A stretch of DNA of 64,000 nt from the NCBI RefSeq assembly GCF_000364225.2, contig NZ_AQFT02000001.1, positions 1,736,001 to 1,800,000 on the forward strand, written 5' to 3'. The DNA comes from Eubacterium plexicaudatum ASF492 (GTDB lineage: Bacteria > Bacillota > Clostridia > Lachnospirales > Lachnospiraceae). The position numbers and the translations under genes were made by a program. The notes below the pieces were generated by a model. The model was given only the letters and a program-made list of their open reading frames with translations. It made no database searches and was not told the origin of the DNA. Positions 40,855 through 50,035 of the stretch are shown piece after piece (the stretch's first letter is position 1; each line of letters begins with the position of its first letter).

Positions 40855-42273
40855 TTAAACCGGATAGGCCCCGTTTTTCGTATCAGCCACGGAAGCGTCT
40901 ACTTTCTTCTGCTGTGCTTCGCGGTATTTGAAAAAATCGGTAGCAACCTGCGGAAACAGTGCATAAGACAATACGTCTTCGTCCTGCTGCTTCCACTGCT
41001 TCATCTCCGCTTCAATCTTAGACAGTTCCGGTTCCAGCAAATCTGCCGGACGGCAGGTAATGGCATTTTTCTTATCTTCGCCAAGTACCTTATCTACGAC
41101 TTCCGGATTAAAAGGCTTTACTGTCTGCCCGTATTTGCCAAGCAGTACATCTTTTGTCTCTTTGGTAGCAACTTTGTAACGTTCACCCATCAGCACGTTA
41201 AATACGGCCTGTGTTCCCACGATCTGTGAAGACGGGGTTACAAGAGGCGGTTCTCCCAAATCTTTACGCACACGCGGTACTTCCGCAAGCACTTCTTCGT
41301 ACTTATCTTCCTTACCCTGTTCTTTTAACTGTGAAATTAAGTTGGATAACATTCCGCCCGGCACCTGATATAACAGTGTCTTAATATTTACACCGAGCAC
41401 TTTTGGATTCATCAGTCCGCTTTCCAGCGCTTCTTCGCGCATCGGACGGAAATAATCTGCAATTTCAGCCAGCAGATTCTGGTCAAGTCCCGTATCATAT
41501 ACGGAACCTTTAAATGCTTCTACCATAACCTCCGTCGCCGGCTGTGAAGTTCCAAGCGCAAACGGAGACATTGCCGTATCTACAATATCACATCCTGCTT
41601 CCACCGCTTTCATATAAGTCATGGAAGCCACGCCGGATGTATAATGTGTATGCAGCTCAATCGGAAGGTTCGTAGAGGACTTCAGCGCACGCACAAGCGT
41701 GTCTGCCTCCTGCGGTACCAAAAGCCCTGCCATATCTTTAATACATATGGAATCCGCACCCATTTCTTCGATTTTCTTTGCCATATCCGTCCAGTATTCC
41801 AGAGTATAGGCATCTCCAAGCGTATAGGATAATGCTACCTGCGCATGTCCTTTTTCCTTATTGCATGCCGTAACTGCCGTCTGAAGATTTCGAAGATCAT
41901 TCAGACAGTCAAAAATACGAATAATGTCAATGCCGTTTGCGATGGATTTTTGTACGAAATATTCTACAACGTCATCCGCATACGGACGATAGCCTAAAAT
42001 ATTCTGGCCGCGGAATAACATCTGCAGCTTTGTATTTTTAAATCCTGCCTTTAATTTACGCAGTCTGTCCCACGGATCTTCTTTTAAGAAACGAAGGGAT
42101 GCGTCAAACGTAGCGCCGCCCCAGCATTCGACCGCATGAAAGCCTACCCGATCCATTTTGTCAACAATCGGAAGCATCTGCTCCGTCGTCATTCTCGTAG
42201 CGATCAGAGACTGGTGTGCGTCACGTAATATAGTTTCCGTAATTTTTAACGGTTTTTTTGCAACTTCTGCCAT
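40855..42273 (-). CDS. oadA: Oxaloacetate decarboxylase alpha / pyruvate carboxylase B carboxyltransferase, without biotin domain
   Basis: A 472-residue protein; start behind GGGAGGAATG. It has the DRE-TIM carboxyltransferase fold: TETILRDAHQSLIATRMTTE with the RDxHQ metal motif, VECWGGATFDASLRFL, and KDMAGLLVPQEAD containing the catalytic Lys. IELHTHYTSGVASM supplies metal-binding His residues. The PYC_OADA domain follows to about residue 440. The usual C-terminal biotin domain is missing; the separate carrier at 43473-43844 must serve it. That matches the 5S subunit of transcarboxylase. Oxaloacetate and pyruvate are the likely substrates. Confidence 0.92.
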   Translation of the reverse strand: MAEVAKKPLKITETILRDAHQSLIATRMTTEQMLPIVDKMDRVGFHAVECWGGATFDASLRFLKEDPWDRLRKLKAGFKNTKLQMLFRGQNILGYRPYADDVVEYFVQKSIANGIDIIRIFDCLNDLRNLQTAVTACNKEKGHAQVALSYTLGDAYTLEYWTDMAKKIEEMGADSICIKDMAGLLVPQEADTLVRALKSSTNLPIELHTHYTSGVASMTYMKAVEAGCDIVDTAMSPFALGTSQPATEVMVEAFKGSVYDTGLDQNLLAEIADYFRPMREEALESGLMNPKVLGVNIKTLLYQVPGGMLSNLISQLKEQGKEDKYEEVLAEVPRVRKDLGEPPLVTPSSQIVGTQAVFNVLMGERYKVATKETKDVLLGKYGQTVKPFNPEVVDKVLGEDKKNAITCRPADLLEPELSKIEAEMKQWKQQDEDVLSYALFPQVATDFFKYREAQQKKVDASVADTKNGAYPV

Positions 42274-42293
42274 CTTTTTTCATTCCTCCCTGT

Positions 42294-43445
42294 TTATATA
42301 CCAAAGATTGCCATAAACGTTCCGGCTGCTACGGCAGTACCGATTACACCTGCAACGTTCGGTCCCATTGCATGCATCAGCAGGAAGTTCGTCGGATCTT
42401 CCTCAGCGCCTACTTTCTGAGATACACGTGCTGCCATAGGAACTGCGGATACACCTGCGGAACCAATCAGCGGATTGATCTTTCCATGTGTCAGCACACA
42501 GAGAAGTTTTCCAAGCAGGACACCCGCTGCCGTACCGAATGCAAATGCAATCAGACCAAGTGCAACGATTTTTAACGTACTCAGATTTAAAAACGCTTCC
42601 GCGCTTGTAGATGCACCTACGGACGTACCCAGCAGAATAACAACAATGTACATCAGCGCATTGGACGCCGTATCTGTCAGCTGTCTGACAACACCGGACT
42701 CACGGAACAGGTTGCCGAGCATCAGCATACCTACAAGCGGAGCAGTCGTCGGAAGCAGCAGGCAGACAATAATCGTAACAACGATCGGGAATAAAATCTT
42801 TTCCAGTTTGGATACCGGACGAAGGTTCTGCATTTTAATCTGACGCTCTTTTTTCGTTGTCAGCGCTTTCATAATCGGCGGCTGAATAACCGGCACCAGA
42901 GACATATACGAATAAGCTGCCACTGCAATCGGTCCCATCAATGCGGCCTGTCCGAGTTTTCCGGCCAGGAATATGGACGTCGGCCCATCGGCGCCGCCGA
43001 TAATGGAAATCGCTGCTGCCGCTTTATCGTTAAAGCCCATTAAAATAGCCATAAAATAAGCCATGTAAATACCAAACTGTGCCGCCGCACCCATCAGAAA
43101 ACTGATCGGATTTGCTATCAGCGGCCCAAAGTCCGTCATCGCCCCGACACCTAAGAAAATCAGGGACGGAAGGATAGACCATTCATCTAACGTATAAAAA
43201 TAATACAGTAATCCGCCAACACCATTGCTTGTCTCTTCCGGACTCGCCATAATATCCGGATAAATATTTACAAGCAGCATTCCAAACGCAATCGGCACAA
43301 GCAATAACGGTTCATAGCCTTTTGCAATTGCAAGATATAAAAACACACAGGCAACTACAATCATTAAATAATTGCCCCATGTCAGGTTGAAAAATGCTGT
43401 CTGGTGCAGGAGGTTACTCATTGTCTCTCCAACGTAACTAAGCAT
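42294..43445 (-). CDS. oadB: Na+-translocating decarboxylase beta subunit
   Basis: A 383-residue membrane protein with about nine to eleven helices. Signatures: [16 protein letters not shown] in the middle (the Asp in GADGP is essential for Na+ transport) and a second half-repeat [20 protein letters not shown] near the C-terminus. [20 protein letters not shown] closes it. It catalyses decarboxylation of carboxybiotin coupled to Na+ export. Start behind ATTAGGAGG. Because only one beta subunit is present, both carboxyltransferases must feed it. Confidence 0.95.
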   Translation of the reverse strand: MLSYVGETMSNLLHQTAFFNLTWGNYLMIVVACVFLYLAIAKGYEPLLLVPIAFGMLLVNIYPDIMASPEETSNGVGGLLYYFYTLDEWSILPSLIFLGVGAMTDFGPLIANPISFLMGAAAQFGIYMAYFMAILMGFNDKAAAAISIIGGADGPTSIFLAGKLGQAALMGPIAVAAYSYMSLVPVIQPPIMKALTTKKERQIKMQNLRPVSKLEKILFPIVVTIIVCLLLPTTAPLVGMLMLGNLFRESGVVRQLTDTASNALMYIVVILLGTSVGASTSAEAFLNLSTLKIVALGLIAFAFGTAAGVLLGKLLCVLTHGKINPLIGSAGVSAVPMAARVSQKVGAEEDPTNFLLMHAMGPNVAGVIGTAVAAGTFMAIFGI

Positions 43446-43472
43446 ATTTGTCCTCCTAATATCCTCTGCTCA

Positions 43473-43844
43473 CTAATTCATTGTAGCCAGTAAAGCGCCT
43501 GATTCTACCGTATCACCAACAGCTACTTCTATGCTTGCTACCGTGCCGTCCTGCGGTGCGACAACCGGTGTCTCCATCTTCATAATCTCCAGTACGAGAA
43601 TCGGATCACCTTTTTTTACCTGGCTGCCAACGGCAGATTCCAGCTTAAATACTTTTCCTGCTGCGCCTGCTTCGATTTTAATGCTGCCTGCCGCACCGGA
43701 AGCTTTTGGAGCTGCCGCCGGAGCCGGAGCTGCTGCTCTGGGAGCCGGAGCCGCTGCTGCAACAGGCGCTGCCGAAGATGCACCTGTTTCTTCTACGGTA
43801 ACATCATAAACATTTCCATTAACGGTAATTGTATAGCTTTTCAT
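43473..43844 (-). CDS. Biotin carboxyl carrier subunit
   Basis: A 123-residue protein in three parts: a short N-terminal strand domain (MKSYTITVNGNVYDVTVEET), an Ala/Pro-rich flexible linker (residues about 25-50) and a biotinyl domain. The biotin attachment Lys lies in VLEIMKMETPVVAPQDG. It shuttles CO2 between the carboxyltransferases and the membrane subunit (gcdC/mmdC type). Confidence 0.95.
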   Translation of the reverse strand: MKSYTITVNGNVYDVTVEETGASSAAPVAAAAPAPRAAAPAPAAAPKASGAAGSIKIEAGAAGKVFKLESAVGSQVKKGDPILVLEIMKMETPVVAPQDGTVASIEVAVGDTVESGALLATMN

Positions 43845-43892
43845 TTTATTTCCTCCTGTTATCTGATAAAATCCATCTTATTTTATCTTATC

Positions 43893-44639
43893 TTATTTTC
43901 TTCTCTTAATCGAACGAACTACAAATCCGTCTGCTGCAAGCGCTCCCTCGGAAGCTGCGATTGCCGCCGCTATGACTGCGATCAGTTCCGCATCATCCTG
44001 CTGCGGTGTTTCACTTTGCTGCGCCTGTACGACAGGTGCAGGCATTACAGGTGCAGGCGTCTGTTCCGGTATCGGAGCATTCTTAGCTTTTGCCTTTTCT
44101 TCCAGATATGGAATGACTTTAAAACAATAAATAACCAAACTGATCAGAATCAGAATTAAAAATACGGTTCCAAGCCCCATCAGTGTATTCATTGCCGCTT
44201 TCTGCATTTTCTCACCCAGAGAATAATTTTCATCCAGTGTCACACTTGTAACCTGCATATCCAGGTAATTATATACACAAGTCAGCGTCAGATCACGCTT
44301 TGTAAAATCCATCAGCTGTGAAGTCGTAAGCGTTTTTCCTGATTTGTCAACGGTAACTTCACCAAGCTTTACGAAATCGCCGACATCCGCCTTCATTTCT
44401 TTCCATTGCCGCATCAGTCCTACGATAATCGTATCGCCATACTGCTCATAGTAAGTAATCCCCTCATCAATCTGCTCATCCGTAAATTCCGGCAGACTAG
44501 AGGCAAAGTTCTCACTCATAGCCTTAAGATCGTCATAAGACTTTCCGTTATAATCCATTTTTTTCGGATCTTCTCCACAGGCAGCAAGGCCAAGCAAAAG
44601 CATACACAGACTGACGATCAGACATAATTTTTTCTTCAT
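43893..44639 (-). CDS. OadG-type gamma subunit with lipoprotein signal and extra outer domain
   Basis: A 248-residue protein. The N-terminus LCLIVSLCMLLLGLAACGED ends in a lipobox (LAAC). About 120 residues of outer domain follow, then a membrane helix, GLGTVFLILILISLVIYCFK, with the OadG signature VIPYLEEKAKAKN. A Pro-rich inner tail (APIPEQTPAPVMPAPVVQ) and a short basic C-terminus close it. Normal OadG is about 80-120 residues without a lipobox. The extra outer domain is a family variant known in Clostridia. It stabilises the complex. Start behind GAAAGGTG. Confidence 0.8.
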   Translation of the reverse strand: MKKKLCLIVSLCMLLLGLAACGEDPKKMDYNGKSYDDLKAMSENFASSLPEFTDEQIDEGITYYEQYGDTIIVGLMRQWKEMKADVGDFVKLGEVTVDKSGKTLTTSQLMDFTKRDLTLTCVYNYLDMQVTSVTLDENYSLGEKMQKAAMNTLMGLGTVFLILILISLVIYCFKVIPYLEEKAKAKNAPIPEQTPAPVMPAPVVQAQQSETPQQDDAELIAVIAAAIAASEGALAADGFVVRSIKRRK

Positions 44640-44657
44640 ATGATATTCGTCACCTTT

Positions 44658-46094
44658 CTACTTTGTACCATGTTTCCTGTTCGGCTGGTCCACCCGTTTT
44701 GTATACAGCATCTCAACCGCTGCGATCAAATACTTTCTCGTTCCGGAATAATCAATGATGCGGTCTACATAGCCGCGGGCTGCCGCTGCCTGAACGCTGC
44801 CCTGCAGCGCTTCATATTCGGCTGCCTTTTCTTCTATTACCGAAGCCGGTTCGTCCGCATACATAATCTTTGCAGCCAGCTTCGCATCCATCATTCCGGT
44901 CTTTGCGTCCGGCCATGCATAGACAAGATCCGCACCAAGCGATTTGGAATTCATAACGGTATATGCGCTTCCATATGCCTTGTCCATAATAAGATTCACC
45001 TTTGGAACCGTTGCATTTGCAAATGCACTTGTTAAATGTCCGACCGCTTTGGCCAGATTTTTTTCCGAACACATAGTGGCACGGAATCCCTGTGCATTTG
45101 TAAATGAAATAACCGGAATGTCAAAAGCATCACAAAAAGTAATAAACTCAGCCGCTTTATTGCATCCTCTTGCCGAAAGCGCCGCATCAAACGATTCCGT
45201 CTTTTTGCCTTCGGCATCATAAATTTCCGTGCAATTTGCTACTGCTCCGACTGTCATGCCGTTTAATTTGATAAATCCGGCCGTCAGTTCCTTTGCATAA
45301 TCCGCTTTTGCCTCGACAAACACATGATTATCGGAAATCTCACGCAGTACAAATCTTGGATCTCCCTTCATCGTATCCAGGCTCTGGCAGGTACGGTTTA
45401 AATCGTCCGTACATTCGTCGACACGTCCGCCTTCCGCATTATTCGCCGGCAGAACGCACACAAGCTGACGAATGTTTGCCAAAATCTCATCTTCGGTACC
45501 AATCCCGTCAATCGTTCCTGTTTCCGCACTCTGGAACGCAGCTGATGACGTATCGCATTTGTCTATGCGGTTGCCGTCGATCGCGTTCGGAGAATTGATA
45601 AACATCTTTGCCTTGTCTGCCTGCACATACGCAAAATCGCTCAGCGCAGGAACAACGGCAAGTCCGCCGCCGCATGTCCCAAATACCGCGCTGATCTGCG
45701 GAACAACCCCGGAAGCCGTTGCCTGGCTGGCGTAAATCGTGCCAAATGCTTCCAGCGCATCTACGGACTCCTGCAGACGAATTCCCGCACAGTCAATCAG
45801 CCCGATGACCGGAGCGCCCATTTTCACTGCCATATCATAGACACCCGCAATTTTTTTTGCATGCATCTCTCCAACCGTACCGCCAAGCACAGATGCATCC
45901 TGGCTGTAGACAAAAACCAGATTTCCGTCAATCAGACCATGACCGGTAATGACACCGTCGGAAGGAGTATCTGTCTGCGCCAGATTGAAATCAGTGCTTC
46001 TTGCGGTAACAAGCGAACCAATTTCCATAAAGCTGTTTTCATCGACTAACTTTGCAATACGCTGCATCGCAGAGTTATCTTTCTTATTACTCAT
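44658..46094 (-). CDS. Acyl-CoA carboxyltransferase (methylmalonyl-CoA decarboxylase alpha type)
   Basis: A 478-residue crotonase-fold carboxyltransferase with two half domains. Residues about 50-75 read SDGVITGHGLIDGNLVFVYS. GTCGGGLAVVPALSDFAYV is the first oxyanion loop and ISFTNAQGFRATMCSEKNLA with AYGSAYTVMNSKSLGADLVY the second. It is short for MmdA (about 510-520). The family transfers CO2 from methylmalonyl-, malonyl- or glutaconyl-CoA to biotin. Together with the OadA-type subunit it resembles the 12S/5S pair of transcarboxylase. First gene of the operon; start behind GATGGAGGG. Confidence 0.88.
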   Translation of the reverse strand: MSNKKDNSAMQRIAKLVDENSFMEIGSLVTARSTDFNLAQTDTPSDGVITGHGLIDGNLVFVYSQDASVLGGTVGEMHAKKIAGVYDMAVKMGAPVIGLIDCAGIRLQESVDALEAFGTIYASQATASGVVPQISAVFGTCGGGLAVVPALSDFAYVQADKAKMFINSPNAIDGNRIDKCDTSSAAFQSAETGTIDGIGTEDEILANIRQLVCVLPANNAEGGRVDECTDDLNRTCQSLDTMKGDPRFVLREISDNHVFVEAKADYAKELTAGFIKLNGMTVGAVANCTEIYDAEGKKTESFDAALSARGCNKAAEFITFCDAFDIPVISFTNAQGFRATMCSEKNLAKAVGHLTSAFANATVPKVNLIMDKAYGSAYTVMNSKSLGADLVYAWPDAKTGMMDAKLAAKIMYADEPASVIEEKAAEYEALQGSVQAAAARGYVDRIIDYSGTRKYLIAAVEMLYTKRVDQPNRKHGTK

Positions 46095-46144
46095 TCTTTA
46101 GCCCTCCATCTATTTTGAAACTTTTCAAAAATTTCGTCAGAATA

Positions 46145-46173
46145 ATAGTAACGCTTTTCTTGTTAATATTCAA
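46145..46173 (-). promoter_or_regulatory. Promoter of the Na+-decarboxylase operon
   Basis: On the minus strand TTGAAT (46168-46173), 17-base spacer, TACTAT (46145-46150), 51 bases upstream of the first start codon. Spacing is optimal and both hexamers are close to the sigma-A consensus. Confidence 0.5.
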
Positions 46174-46209
46174 TAGAATTTTGTTAAATTTTTCACTTTT
46201 CAAATGCAA

Positions 46210-46235
46210 AAAGAAAGCGGACGCCCGCTTTCTTT
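46210..46235. terminator. Terminator hairpin after the D,D-carboxypeptidase
   Basis: AAAGAAAGCGG (46210-46220) pairs with CCGCTTTCTTT (46225-46235). It lies 24 bases beyond the carboxypeptidase stop on the minus strand and upstream of the decarboxylase promoter. Confidence 0.7.
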
Positions 46236-46258
46236 TCTTTATCTAACGGTCAAAACAC

Positions 46259-47539
46259 TTAAAAATACGGATAAAAATACCGGGAAAGCACAAGCATAAA
46301 ATACCACCGCAGCGACCGTTTCTCAATATCCTGCGCCGCAAGAATCGGCATCTGTGCCGTAAGCTCTCCATTCACATAATAATTTAGCGATCCGATTTTC
46401 GTATCTTTTCTGACAGGCGCAGGCAGCTGTTTTGGCAGTTCTGCCCGTACCTGTACCGAATCGGATTGCGATAACAGCATTTTCTGCTCCTGCTGCCTGA
46501 TTGTAAGCTGCAGCTGCATCTTCGTTTTCAGCAGGCGGTCTTTGCCTGCTCCGTTTTCGATCGGAACCGCATTTGGTTTGTAGTCATAATTGGTAATGTC
46601 TTTCTGCTCGTAATGGTCCATGCCGTACTGAAACAGTTTTCTGGCATCTTTCCATTTATAGGTCTTATTATTAGGCCAGCCGCATGCAAGCAGCGTTATA
46701 ATAAACGTACGCCCTTTGCTTTTCAGCGCTCCGACATAACAATAGCCTGCATTTCCGGTAAATCCGGTTTTTCCGGTCAGGGCGCCGTCCATCATATGCA
46801 GAAACGCATTATGATTCACACAGGTAAAACTGCGTGTACCGGGCGATACGTTCCGGTCTTTTGCCTGCTCGTAATTATGGAACGTATGATTCTGTGTACG
46901 TGTTATTTTCAGAAACTCTTCTTTTTTCGGGGATTGTGTGATACAGTATCTTAAGATCCTTGCAAGATCTGTCGCCGTAGTAGAATGAACTTTGGTACCG
47001 GACGTACCGTCGCGCTCCGAAACCTGTACGGAAGCATCCAGTCCGTTTGGTGTAATAAAAAATGTATCCATGCAGCCAATCGACGCTGCTTTTTCATTCA
47101 TCATCTGCGCAAATCCTTCCACACTGCCACCGACATGCTCCGCAATAGCGACGGCGGCATCGTTATGAGATTCCAGCATTAAGGAATGCAAAAGATCGTT
47201 CAGCTTATAATGTTCGCCTTCCATAATATGAAGCTTTACTTCCGGCATTTTTGCAGCATAAGCCGATACCTCTACGATATCGTCCGGCTGCGCCTGTTCC
47301 AGTGTCACGATACAGGTCATAATTTTTGTTGTGCTTGCCATCGGCATCGGTTGTTCGGCATCTTTGCCAACTAACACACGTCCGGAATCCGCATCCATCA
47401 ACACTGCCGAACGGGCGTAAAGCTGGCCCACGTCAAACTCTGCCGTTTTTGTTTGCTTTGCATATGCCGGGACGGACAGCTGAAAAACAGATAAAAAAGT
47501 AACGATTGCCACAGTCAGATAACAGAGTGCTCGCTTCAT
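46259..47539 (-). CDS. dacF: D-alanyl-D-alanine carboxypeptidase (penicillin-binding protein, DacF/DacA type)
   Basis: A 426-residue exported protein with signal peptide (CYLTVAIVTFLSVFQLSVPA-YA). Peptidase S11 motifs: SxxK in PMASTTKIMTC, SxN in SLMLESHNDAAVAI and KTG in TGKTGFTGNAGYCYVG. The PBP5-type C-terminal domain (residues about 325-400) follows. The last 20 residues, SLRWYFMLVLSRYFYPYF, form a hydrophobic helix, probably the membrane anchor. It trims the terminal D-Ala of pentapeptides. Encoded after scpB on the same strand. Confidence 0.9.
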   Translation of the reverse strand: MKRALCYLTVAIVTFLSVFQLSVPAYAKQTKTAEFDVGQLYARSAVLMDADSGRVLVGKDAEQPMPMASTTKIMTCIVTLEQAQPDDIVEVSAYAAKMPEVKLHIMEGEHYKLNDLLHSLMLESHNDAAVAIAEHVGGSVEGFAQMMNEKAASIGCMDTFFITPNGLDASVQVSERDGTSGTKVHSTTATDLARILRYCITQSPKKEEFLKITRTQNHTFHNYEQAKDRNVSPGTRSFTCVNHNAFLHMMDGALTGKTGFTGNAGYCYVGALKSKGRTFIITLLACGWPNNKTYKWKDARKLFQYGMDHYEQKDITNYDYKPNAVPIENGAGKDRLLKTKMQLQLTIRQQEQKMLLSQSDSVQVRAELPKQLPAPVRKDTKIGSLNYYVNGELTAQMPILAAQDIEKRSLRWYFMLVLSRYFYPYF

Positions 47540-47626
47540 ATTTCAGAAATGCTCCGAAACTGTATTTGCTTTCATCTTATGCATCGGAATCGTCCGATAT
47601 TCCATCCGACGGCAACATTTACCGGC

Positions 47627-48214
47627 TTATACTTTCATCCGGATTTCCAGTTCTTCTTCCGCTTCATGACGGAACTCTTCGACCTGCTCCGGCTCCGGCT
47701 GCGGTAGTTCGTCTATGGAATTCACACCGAAACTGCGCAGAAATTCTTCGGTCGTACCAAATAGCAATGGCCTGCCGGGTACGTCCAGTCTGCCGATTTC
47801 ACAGACAAGGTTATATTCCACCAATTTATTGACGGCATGTCCGCTGGATACGCCGCGGATTTTTTCAATTTCCATCCGGGTCACCGGCTGCTTGTAAGCA
47901 ATAATGGACAATGTTTCCAGCAGTACGTCGGTAAGCACCTGCTTTTTCGGCTGGCGGGCAATTTGTATCAGATATTCATACATCTGCTTTTTCGTACACA
48001 TCTGGTAGGCGCCGTCCAGTTCAATAATCTGAATACCGCGGTTCCCTTTTTCATAATCGGACATCATCTGCCGTATAATCGTTTTTGTCTCTTCTGTTCC
48101 AAGCTGCAGCACATTTGCCAGTTTTTCCAGCGGTACGGATTCCCCCATTGTAAATAAAACCGCTTCTATGACGGCTTCCTTTACGACTCCATTCACAGCC
48201 TCATTCTGTTCCAT
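47627..48214 (-). CDS. scpB: Segregation and condensation protein B
   Basis: A 195-residue protein; start at 48214 (MEQNEAVNGVVKEAV) behind GAAAGGTGAG. Two winged-helix domains: VIEAVLFTMGESVPLEKLAN at the start and TDVLLETLSIIAYKQPVTRM with IEKIRGVSSGHAVNKLVEY in the second. The end is acidic (PEPEQVEEFRHEAEEELEI). It binds ScpA and the SMC heads to organise the chromosome. Follows scpA by 55 bases. Confidence 0.95.
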   Translation of the reverse strand: MEQNEAVNGVVKEAVIEAVLFTMGESVPLEKLANVLQLGTEETKTIIRQMMSDYEKGNRGIQIIELDGAYQMCTKKQMYEYLIQIARQPKKQVLTDVLLETLSIIAYKQPVTRMEIEKIRGVSSGHAVNKLVEYNLVCEIGRLDVPGRPLLFGTTEEFLRSFGVNSIDELPQPEPEQVEEFRHEAEEELEIRMKV

Positions 48215-48269
48215 AATTCTCACCTTTCCATACGGGCAACGATTCCTTCGCGCACATCCGTCATATATA

Positions 48270-49022
48270 CTATGCCGCCGCAATACGCGAAGTAATGCTG
48301 ATATCGTCAAATGCCTGTTTTTGAAAAATTTCTATTTTGCCGGTCTTCATCAGCTCCAGTACGGCCAGAAACGTCACAATCACCTGCACGCGACTGTGCT
48401 GGCGCTCCAAAAGCCCGCGAAAGCTAAACTGCTTATGTAATGCCGCATACCGTTCCAAAATAAGAACCTTTTCTTCCAGAGAAACCTCTTCTTTTTCAAT
48501 GCGGCCAAATTTGGAACGTACCGGATCCAGCTTGTCTATCTGACGTTTCATAACCGATTCGAATACATGATTCAGCTTGTGCAGCGTCAGACCGTCTAAC
48601 AGCTCGTCCAGATTCAGCGGCGGGACATACTCTGACACTTCGTCCGGTATCGTCGGTTCTTTGTACATCACACGGTCCGCATCCAGCTGACGGTCTTTGA
48701 GTTCGTAGGAAATGCTTTTATACAGCTTGTACTCCAGCAGCTGCTGTACCAGCTCCGCACGTGGGTCCACTTCCTCTTCATCTTCCGTCACTTTTTTCGG
48801 CAGCAGCATTTTCGCTTTAATGTCGATCAGCGTCGCCGCCATCACCATAAATTCACTCATAATGTCCAGATCCTGACGTTCCATTTCACGAATGTAGTCC
48901 ATATACTGATTCGTAATTTCCACAATTGGAATATCATAAATATTCACTTTGTTTTTTTCCAGCAGGTGCAGCAGTAAATCCAGCGGCCCTTCAAACGTCT
49001 CTAATTTAACGGTCAATTCCAT
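48270..49022 (-). CDS. scpA: Segregation and condensation protein A (kleisin)
   Basis: A 250-residue protein; start at 49022 (MELTVKLETFEGPLDLLLHL), with GGAGG upstream. That N-terminal sequence is the SMC-neck-binding domain of the ScpA kleisin. The middle is charged and helical (LLPKKVTEDEEEVDPRAELV). The C-terminal winged helix includes VIVTFLAVLELMKTGKIEIF. It bridges the two SMC heads. Encoded before scpB as usual. Confidence 0.95.
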   Translation of the reverse strand: MELTVKLETFEGPLDLLLHLLEKNKVNIYDIPIVEITNQYMDYIREMERQDLDIMSEFMVMAATLIDIKAKMLLPKKVTEDEEEVDPRAELVQQLLEYKLYKSISYELKDRQLDADRVMYKEPTIPDEVSEYVPPLNLDELLDGLTLHKLNHVFESVMKRQIDKLDPVRSKFGRIEKEEVSLEEKVLILERYAALHKQFSFRGLLERQHSRVQVIVTFLAVLELMKTGKIEIFQKQAFDDISITSRIAAA

Positions 49023-49054
49023 ATGATTCCTCCATGTCATTTCCAAACAGGCTG

Positions 49055-49921
49055 TTACTCCGGTTTTACCGTAATGACAACCAGCTCCGCCCGATTAAAT
49101 ACCCGGACATGAAACGTATGCGTACCAAGTCCGCGACTGATATATATTTTTCTGCCGTCAACGGTAAACTCGCCCGCATCGTACTTCGGAAACGGTACGA
49201 ACTGCGGCGAGATAACACTTCCGATTCCCGGAATGCATACAAGGCCTCCATGATTGTGTCCGCAAACGGTCAGATCCGCTCCCCACCTCGCATACTGTCG
49301 GGCAAATGCCGGGTGATGCGCCAGCAGAATCTGCAGATGCTCGTCGGACGGCGCGCCAAGCCTGCTTATCAGATAATCTTCCTCCAGATACGGTTTTCTG
49401 CCCTTTTTATAACTGGTCAGCGGCAGTTCCAGTCCGCTGACACGCACTTTCGTGCTGCGAACCGTAACCTCATGACTTTTGTTGTTCAGCGTGATTACAC
49501 CGGTCCGTTCCATCTGCCCGCAGTACTGCCGATAGACCGGAAAGCTTTCGGACTGCGGCAATGCCGCCTTGCTCTCATGATTTCCGCTGCTGAACAAAAC
49601 GGGAACGTCAAGTGCGCAAAGCTCCTGCAGAAATCGAAGCGACACGTCATATTTTTCCGTTTTACCGGTAACAATCAAATCACCCGGTATCAAAATCAGA
49701 TCCGGTGCGGCATCTTTTACCGCTTTTAAAAGAAGTCTGTTTTCCGATCCGTAAGAAAACGAATGCAGATCTGAAATAACAACAATATTCAGTTGTTCCA
49801 AAACCTTGTTCGACGGCATTTCATAGTGTGTAATTTCGAATTTTTTCAGTTCCTGATATTGCCAGAACAGGTAAATTACTACGATAACGCTAATTATACC
49901 AATTAATACATTCATATTCAA
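49055..49921 (-). CDS. Membrane-anchored metallophosphoesterase (YkuE/YaeI type)
   Basis: A 288-residue protein with one N-terminal membrane helix (NVLIGIISVIVVIYLFWQYQ). The calcineurin-like metal motifs are complete: VISDLHSF, ILIPGDLIVTG, FSSGNHES, LLAHHP and VCGHNHGGLVCIPG. Relatives remove pyrophosphate from UDP-2,3-diacylglucosamine or act on other lipid phosphates; YkuE of Bacillus is a Tat-exported relative. Here the substrate is unknown. The active site lies outside the membrane if the single helix is a signal anchor. First gene before scpA. Confidence 0.85.
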   Translation of the reverse strand: MNMNVLIGIISVIVVIYLFWQYQELKKFEITHYEMPSNKVLEQLNIVVISDLHSFSYGSENRLLLKAVKDAAPDLILIPGDLIVTGKTEKYDVSLRFLQELCALDVPVLFSSGNHESKAALPQSESFPVYRQYCGQMERTGVITLNNKSHEVTVRSTKVRVSGLELPLTSYKKGRKPYLEEDYLISRLGAPSDEHLQILLAHHPAFARQYARWGADLTVCGHNHGGLVCIPGIGSVISPQFVPFPKYDAGEFTVDGRKIYISRGLGTHTFHVRVFNRAELVVITVKPE

Positions 49922-50035
49922 ACCTTTTTCTCAAATTTATTTTTACCAAAAAACACATCGCGGTCATCCATAAATCAGTCATATTTTCCAAAGTTCACGA
50001 CTACATTATAAAAAAGGATTTTCAGGTACCGCACT

